From positions 1,612,001-1,676,000 of the forward strand of contig OY970164.1 of assembly GCA_963706555.1 (NCBI GenBank): a DNA stretch of 64,000 nt. The letters are read 5' to 3'. Below are positions 60,434 through 64,000 of the stretch, one piece after another (the first letter of the stretch is position 1; each line of letters opens with the position of its first letter). Under the pieces are notes generated by a model, which made no database searches, was not told the origin of the DNA, and saw only the letters and a program-made list of their open reading frames with translations. The position numbers were made by a program, and so were the translations under genes. Origin of the DNA: Bog-473 sp963706555 (GTDB lineage: Bacteria > Actinomycetota > Acidimicrobiia > Acidimicrobiales > RAAP-2).

Positions 60434-63400
60434 ATGACCGAGCGGCCGGTCTACGCCGAGCTCCATGCCCACTCGGGCTTCAGCTTCCTGGACGGCAGCA
60501 GCGATCCCGAGGAGTTGGTGGCCGAGGCCCACCGGCTGGGGTTGGCCGCGCTGGCGCTGACCGACCATCACGGCTTCTACGGCGTGGTGCGTTTCGCCGA
60601 GGCCGCCCGGGTCTGCGGCCTGCCGACCATCTTCGGGACCGAGGTGACCCTGGCTCCGGCCGGACCGCGCACCGGTGAGCCCGACCCGAGCGGAAGCCAT
60701 CTCATTGTGCTGGCCCGGGATCCCGAGGGCTATGCCCGGTTGTCGACCCTCTTGGCCGAGGCCCACCTCGAGGGCGGGGAGAAGGGCCGGCCCATCTTCA
60801 CCCTGGAGGCCTTGGCAACAGCGGCGCGGGAGCACTGGCTGGTACTCACCGGATGCCGGAAGGGAGCGGTGCCCGCCGCGTTGATGGAGGCGGGGCCACG
60901 GGCGGCCTCCCGGGAGGTGGGTCGCTTGGTGGAGGCGTTCGGGCGGGGCAATGTGGCGGTCGAGCTGTGGGACCACGGAGACCCCCTCGACACGGCGCGC
61001 AACGATGCCCTGGCGCTCTTGGCCGCCGAGTGGGGTGTCGACGCGGTGGCCACCAACAACGTGCACTACGCCACGCCGGCCGGGTTTCGCCTGGCCACCA
61101 CCCTGGCCGCGATCCGGGCCCGGCGTCCGTTGGCCGAGCTGGAGGGTTGGCTCCCCTCGGCCCCGGCAGCCTGCCTGCGTGGGCCGGGGGAACAGCTCCG
61201 GCGCTTCGCCCGCTGGCCCGGTGTGGTCGAGCGGGCGGGCGAGTTGGGCCTGGGCTGTGCCTTCGATCTGCGCCTGGTGGCCCCCCGTCTTCCCGACTTC
61301 CCGGTCCCCGAGGGGATGGACGAGCAGGGCTACCTGCGCCAACTGGTGACCGAGGGGGCGCTCGAACGCTACGGGTCCCCGCACGACGAGCGGGTGCGGG
61401 GGGCCTGGACCCAGATCGAGCACGAGCTCGAGGTCATCGGGGGGCTGGGGTTCGCCGGCTACTTCCTGGTCGTCTGGGACATCGCCCGGGTCTGCCGCCA
61501 GCTCAACATCTACTGCCAGGGCCGGGGCTCGGCCGCCAACTCGGCCGTCTGTTACGCCCTCGGGGTGACCAACGTCGACGCCGTCGATCTCGGCCTCCTC
61601 TTCGAGCGCTTCTTGTCCCCGGCCCGCGACGGTCCGCCGGACATCGATGTCGACATCGAATCGAGCCGGCGCGAGGAAGTCATCCAGTACGTCTACGACC
61701 GGTACGGCCGTCGTCACGCGGCGCAGGTGGCCAACGTCATCACCTACCGCCCCCGCTCGGCCGTGCGCGACGTGGGGAAGGCCTTCGGGTTCACCCCCGA
61801 GCAGGTGGACGGGTGGGCGTCGGGGATCGACCGGGCCAACCGGGGGGCGGCCGCGGCGGAGGCGGTCGGAGCCGCCGTCGACGGTGACGGTGAGGGGATT
61901 CCCCCGTTGGTGGCCGAGCTGGCGGCCGAGGTGCTGGATCGCCCGCGCCACCTCGGCATCCACTCGGCCGGCATGGTGCTGTGCGACCGGCCGGTGATCG
62001 AGGTCTGCCCCGTGGAGTGGGGACGCATGCCCGGGCGCAGCGTGCTGCAGTGGGACAAGGACGACTGTGCCGCCATCGGGCTGGTGAAGTTCGACCTGCT
62101 CGGGCTGGGCATGCTCGAGGCGCTGCACCGCATGGTCGACCTGGTGGGCCAGTTCCACGGCGATGTCGTCGACTTGGCGCATCTGCCCCAGGAGCCCGCC
62201 GTGTACGACCTGTTGTGCCGGGCCGACACGGTCGGGGTCTTCCAGGTCGAGAGCCGGGCCCAGATGGGGACCCTGCCCCGGGTCGAGCCCCGTTGCTTCT
62301 ACGACCTGGCCATCGAGGTGGCCCTCATCCGGCCCGGGCCCATTCAGGGCCACGCGGTCAATCCCTATATCCGGCGCCGGCGGGGGGAAGAGCCCGTCAC
62401 GTACCTACACCCGTTGCTCGAGCCAATTCTGCGGCGGACGCTCGGCGTCCCACTTTTCCAGGAGCAACTGATGGAGATGGCCGTCGCTGTCGCCGGGTTC
62501 AGTGCGGCCGAGGCCGACGAACTGCGCCAGGCCATGGCGGCCAAACGCTCGGCCGCGCGCATGGAGAAGATGCGGGCCCGGCTCTACGCCGGCATGGCCG
62601 AGCGCGACGTCGCGGAGGAGGTGGCGGACCAGATCTTCGCCGCGCTGGCCGCCTTCGCCAACTTCGGCTTCCCCGAGTCGCACTCGGTGTCGTTCGCGCA
62701 TCTCGTCTACGCGAGCAGCTGGCTCAAGCTGCACTATCCGGCGGCGTTCACCGCGGGCCTCCTCAACTCCCAACCCATGGGGTTCTGGTCCCCCCAGTCG
62801 CTGGTGGCTGATGCTCGCCGTCACGGGGTGATCGTGCGCCGGCCCCATGTGAACCGGTCGGAGGCCGGGGCCTCGTTGGAGGCGGACGTTGCGGACGTTG
62901 CGGACGAGGCGGACGTTGCGGACGCGGGCCCGGTGCTGCGACTGGGGCTGGCTTCGGTGCGCGGGGTGGGTGATGCGGTGGCGGAGCGGATCGTGGCCGG
63001 GCGGCCCTGGGCCGGGGGCGAGGATCTGGTGCGTCGGGCCGGGGTGTCGCGGGCACAGCTCGAGACGTTGGCGGCGGCAGGCGCACTCGATGCGGATGAG
63101 CACGCCACAGCGGCCTCTCGCCGGCGTCTGCTGTGGGCGGCCGGCGCCGCGGCGCAAGGTACTCCGGACCGCTTGCCGGGCATTGTGGTGGGGGCGCAAG
63201 CCCCGCCCCTGCCCGAGCCCAGCCGGTACGACTCGGTGGGCGATGACCTGTGGGCCCTGGGACTGGCACCCGAGCAGACCGCCATGCACCTGGCCCGGGA
63301 GCGGCTCGAGGCAATGGGCGTGGTGGTGGCCCGCGACCTCCCGGGGTGCACGGACGGGGACCGGGTATCGGTGGCCGGCGTGGTGACGCACCGGCAGCAC

Positions 63401-63634
63401 CCCGAGACGGCGCACGGTGCGGTCTTCGTCAACCTCGAGGACGAGACCGGTCATGTGAACGTGGTCTTTTCCCGCGGCGCCTGGGCGCGCTGGAAGCCGG
63501 TGGCCCGCCATTCGCCGGTGCTCCTCATACGGGGCCGGCTCCAATTGGGGCAGGGGACGGTCAACCTGACGGCCGAGCGGGTGGAGGCATTGGCGGTGGG
63601 CACGTCCGTGCCGGCCAGCCGTGACTTCCGCTGA
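60434..63634 (+). CDS. dnaE2: DnaE2, error-prone DNA polymerase III alpha-type subunit
   Basis: 1066 residues, usual DnaE2 length. The order is: PHP domain (YAELHAHSGFSFLDGSSDPEELV at the N-terminus), polymerase palm with the catalytic Asp pair in PDIDVDIE, fingers (LIRPGPIQGHAVNPY, FAHLVYASSWLKLHYPAAF), and a C-terminal OB fold (VSVAGVVTHRQHPETAHG, VNLEDETGHVNVVF). Start ATG 60434 (MTERPVYAELHAHS). It is the polymerase of the SOS mutasome and makes translesion synthesis and induced mutation possible. A 45-bp tandem repeat (62882-62926) lies in the linker before the OB region. Confidence 0.95.
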   Translation: MTERPVYAELHAHSGFSFLDGSSDPEELVAEAHRLGLAALALTDHHGFYGVVRFAEAARVCGLPTIFGTEVTLAPAGPRTGEPDPSGSHLIVLARDPEGYARLSTLLAEAHLEGGEKGRPIFTLEALATAAREHWLVLTGCRKGAVPAALMEAGPRAASREVGRLVEAFGRGNVAVELWDHGDPLDTARNDALALLAAEWGVDAVATNNVHYATPAGFRLATTLAAIRARRPLAELEGWLPSAPAACLRGPGEQLRRFARWPGVVERAGELGLGCAFDLRLVAPRLPDFPVPEGMDEQGYLRQLVTEGALERYGSPHDERVRGAWTQIEHELEVIGGLGFAGYFLVVWDIARVCRQLNIYCQGRGSAANSAVCYALGVTNVDAVDLGLLFERFLSPARDGPPDIDVDIESSRREEVIQYVYDRYGRRHAAQVANVITYRPRSAVRDVGKAFGFTPEQVDGWASGIDRANRGAAAAEAVGAAVDGDGEGIPPLVAELAAEVLDRPRHLGIHSAGMVLCDRPVIEVCPVEWGRMPGRSVLQWDKDDCAAIGLVKFDLLGLGMLEALHRMVDLVGQFHGDVVDLAHLPQEPAVYDLLCRADTVGVFQVESRAQMGTLPRVEPRCFYDLAIEVALIRPGPIQGHAVNPYIRRRRGEEPVTYLHPLLEPILRRTLGVPLFQEQLMEMAVAVAGFSAAEADELRQAMAAKRSAARMEKMRARLYAGMAERDVAEEVADQIFAALAAFANFGFPESHSVSFAHLVYASSWLKLHYPAAFTAGLLNSQPMGFWSPQSLVADARRHGVIVRRPHVNRSEAGASLEADVADVADEADVADAGPVLRLGLASVRGVGDAVAERIVAGRPWAGGEDLVRRAGVSRAQLETLAAAGALDADEHATAASRRRLLWAAGAAAQGTPDRLPGIVVGAQAPPLPEPSRYDSVGDDLWALGLAPEQTAMHLARERLEAMGVVVARDLPGCTDGDRVSVAGVVTHRQHPETAHGAVFVNLEDETGHVNVVFSRGAWARWKPVARHSPVLLIRGRLQLGQGTVNLTAERVEALAVGTSVPASRDFR
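62882..62926 (+). repeat. Five tandem 9-bp units inside dnaE2
   Basis: GCGGACGTT, GCGGACGTT, GCGGACGAG, GCGGACGTT, GCGGACGCG: in-frame codons for the triplet Ala-Asp-Val/Glu/Ala. The unit is a multiple of three, so length change would alter an acidic linker without breaking the gene. Confidence 0.9.
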
Positions 63635-63716
63635 GCAACCCCGATCCGCTGACCGGACATTGCGAAGGTCCTCATCTACGTTGGGACGAGGGGAAAAGAA
63701 GAGGAGTCGTCGTCAG

Positions 63717-64000
63717 TTGACGCGCACCACAGCAACTCGTCTCGTAGGACTCGTCGCTCTGGGAGGCGTCGTTGCACTCGGTGGAAGCGCCGCGAGCGGA
63801 GCAAGCTCCACCGCCTCCTCCGCCCCCGCAGCGGACACCTCCGCCCCTCGCGGCACGGCCCCGGGCACGGCCCCGGGCACGGCCTCGGGCACCGCACATG
63901 CTGTGAGCACCGACATCGTCACCACGGTCTCGTTCGTCGTCGATCTGCGCACGCATCTCCCGGCACAACGCAACGTGCACCTGGTGGTGCACGGCCAAAT
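63717..64000 (+). CDS. Secreted protein with Gly/Thr/Ala/Pro linker (3' part outside window)
   Basis: Open plus-strand frame to the window edge, ~94 residues visible. TTG 63717 has GAGGAG 10 bp upstream; TTG 63681 is an in-frame alternative with a more basic n-region. A signal peptide is clear (TRLVGLVALGGVVALGGSAASG), followed by a low-complexity stretch with GTAPGTAPGTASGT encoded by 12-bp repeats, then VSTDIVTTVSFVVDLRTHL. The function is not recognisable. It starts 82 bp after dnaE2 and is probably not part of the mutasome operon. Confidence 0.65.
   Translation, partial: MTRTTATRLVGLVALGGVVALGGSAASGASSTASSAPAADTSAPRGTAPGTAPGTASGTAHAVSTDIVTTVSFVVDLRTHLPAQRNVHLVVHGQ

Noticed and set aside
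58790..62353. Very long antisense open frame (over 1100 codons) opposite imuA', imuB and dnaE2
   Set aside because: High GC makes stop codons rare in the opposite strand. The translation is rich in His, Arg, Gly and Asp without domains, and the sense genes are clearly recognised.
62882..62926. Short tandem units as a CRISPR or attachment-site array
   Set aside because: The units are 9 bp, have no spacers and are in-frame codons of dnaE2; the 15-16 bp repeats elsewhere also lack spacers.
63672..63998. Minus-strand open frames at the right edge
   Set aside because: The plus strand has a ribosome site, a clean signal peptide and linker; the minus-strand translations are Gly/Arg/Ala low complexity.

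Overview
The window is a GC-rich actinobacterial chromosome segment with many GTG starts and tightly packed, often overlapping genes. The content fits an actinomycete, and I think an Acidimicrobiia-like soil lineage is most likely: a resuscitation-factor-type transglycosylase, a SigB/SigF partner-switching module, the ImuA'/ImuB/DnaE2 mutasome, CadD, questin-oxidase-like and aldo/keto reductase genes. Lineage is inferred from gene content only. I see no rRNA, tRNA, CRISPR array, insertion sequence or phage gene.

Layout. 1-4530 (minus): short-chain dehydrogenase, family VIII-type serine hydrolase, agmatinase-like ureohydrolase, a nitrilase homologue whose catalytic cysteine position is serine, and a partial amidohydrolase. 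4698-12792: a potassium-uptake locus with a tiny membrane ORF, kdpF, kdpA, kdpB and kdpC, then kdpE and a KdpD kinase half on the other strand, with the KdpD sensor half as a separate divergent gene. 12789-17947: nucleosidase, NTF2-like protein, Rpf-domain protein with a perfect CRP-type site upstream, a DipZ-like CcdA-thioredoxin fusion and an alpha/beta hydrolase. 18048-21390: an ABC-2 exporter operon and a small ParA ATPase. 21395-26829: a stress-signalling unit (1215-residue SpoIIE phosphatase, STAS antagonist, anti-sigma kinase, sigma factor) with a SigB-type promoter in front of the antagonist gene. 27018-29935: APC permease, an atypical SDR and a GNAT protein.

30050-35876: a sugar or sugar-acid catabolic operon (GH4 glycosidase, beta-hydroxyacid dehydrogenase, class I aldolase, FGGY kinase, LarA-like racemase); three of its five genes carry apparent frameshifts at CGCG tracts. 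35917-42549: a branched-chain-amino-acid-type ABC importer in which the LivF ATPase is fused to a complete MFS permease and LivH is fused to LivM. 42610-50202: CadD transporter, TauD-type dioxygenase, esterase, SRPBCC protein, methyltransferase, GDPD, GH43-like protein, NagB-like deaminase and a frameshifted Thr/Ser dehydratase. 50195-56953: hydrolase, a head-to-head scar of a truncated oxidoreductase and a truncated MarR regulator, questin-oxidase-like protein, aldo/keto reductase, Tat-exported phospholipase C and a membrane-anchored zincin.

56973-63634: Smr protein, cupin, SRAP (YedK/HMCES) and an SOS mutasome operon (imuA', a strongly shortened imuB, dnaE2) with a LexA box overlapping the imuA' start. 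The window ends inside a secreted-protein gene.

At least six genes show apparent reading-frame breaks. Four involve gain or loss of one CG unit in a CGCG tract. This is either a systematic sequencing or assembly error or real slippage, and it should be settled before any of these genes is called a pseudogene.
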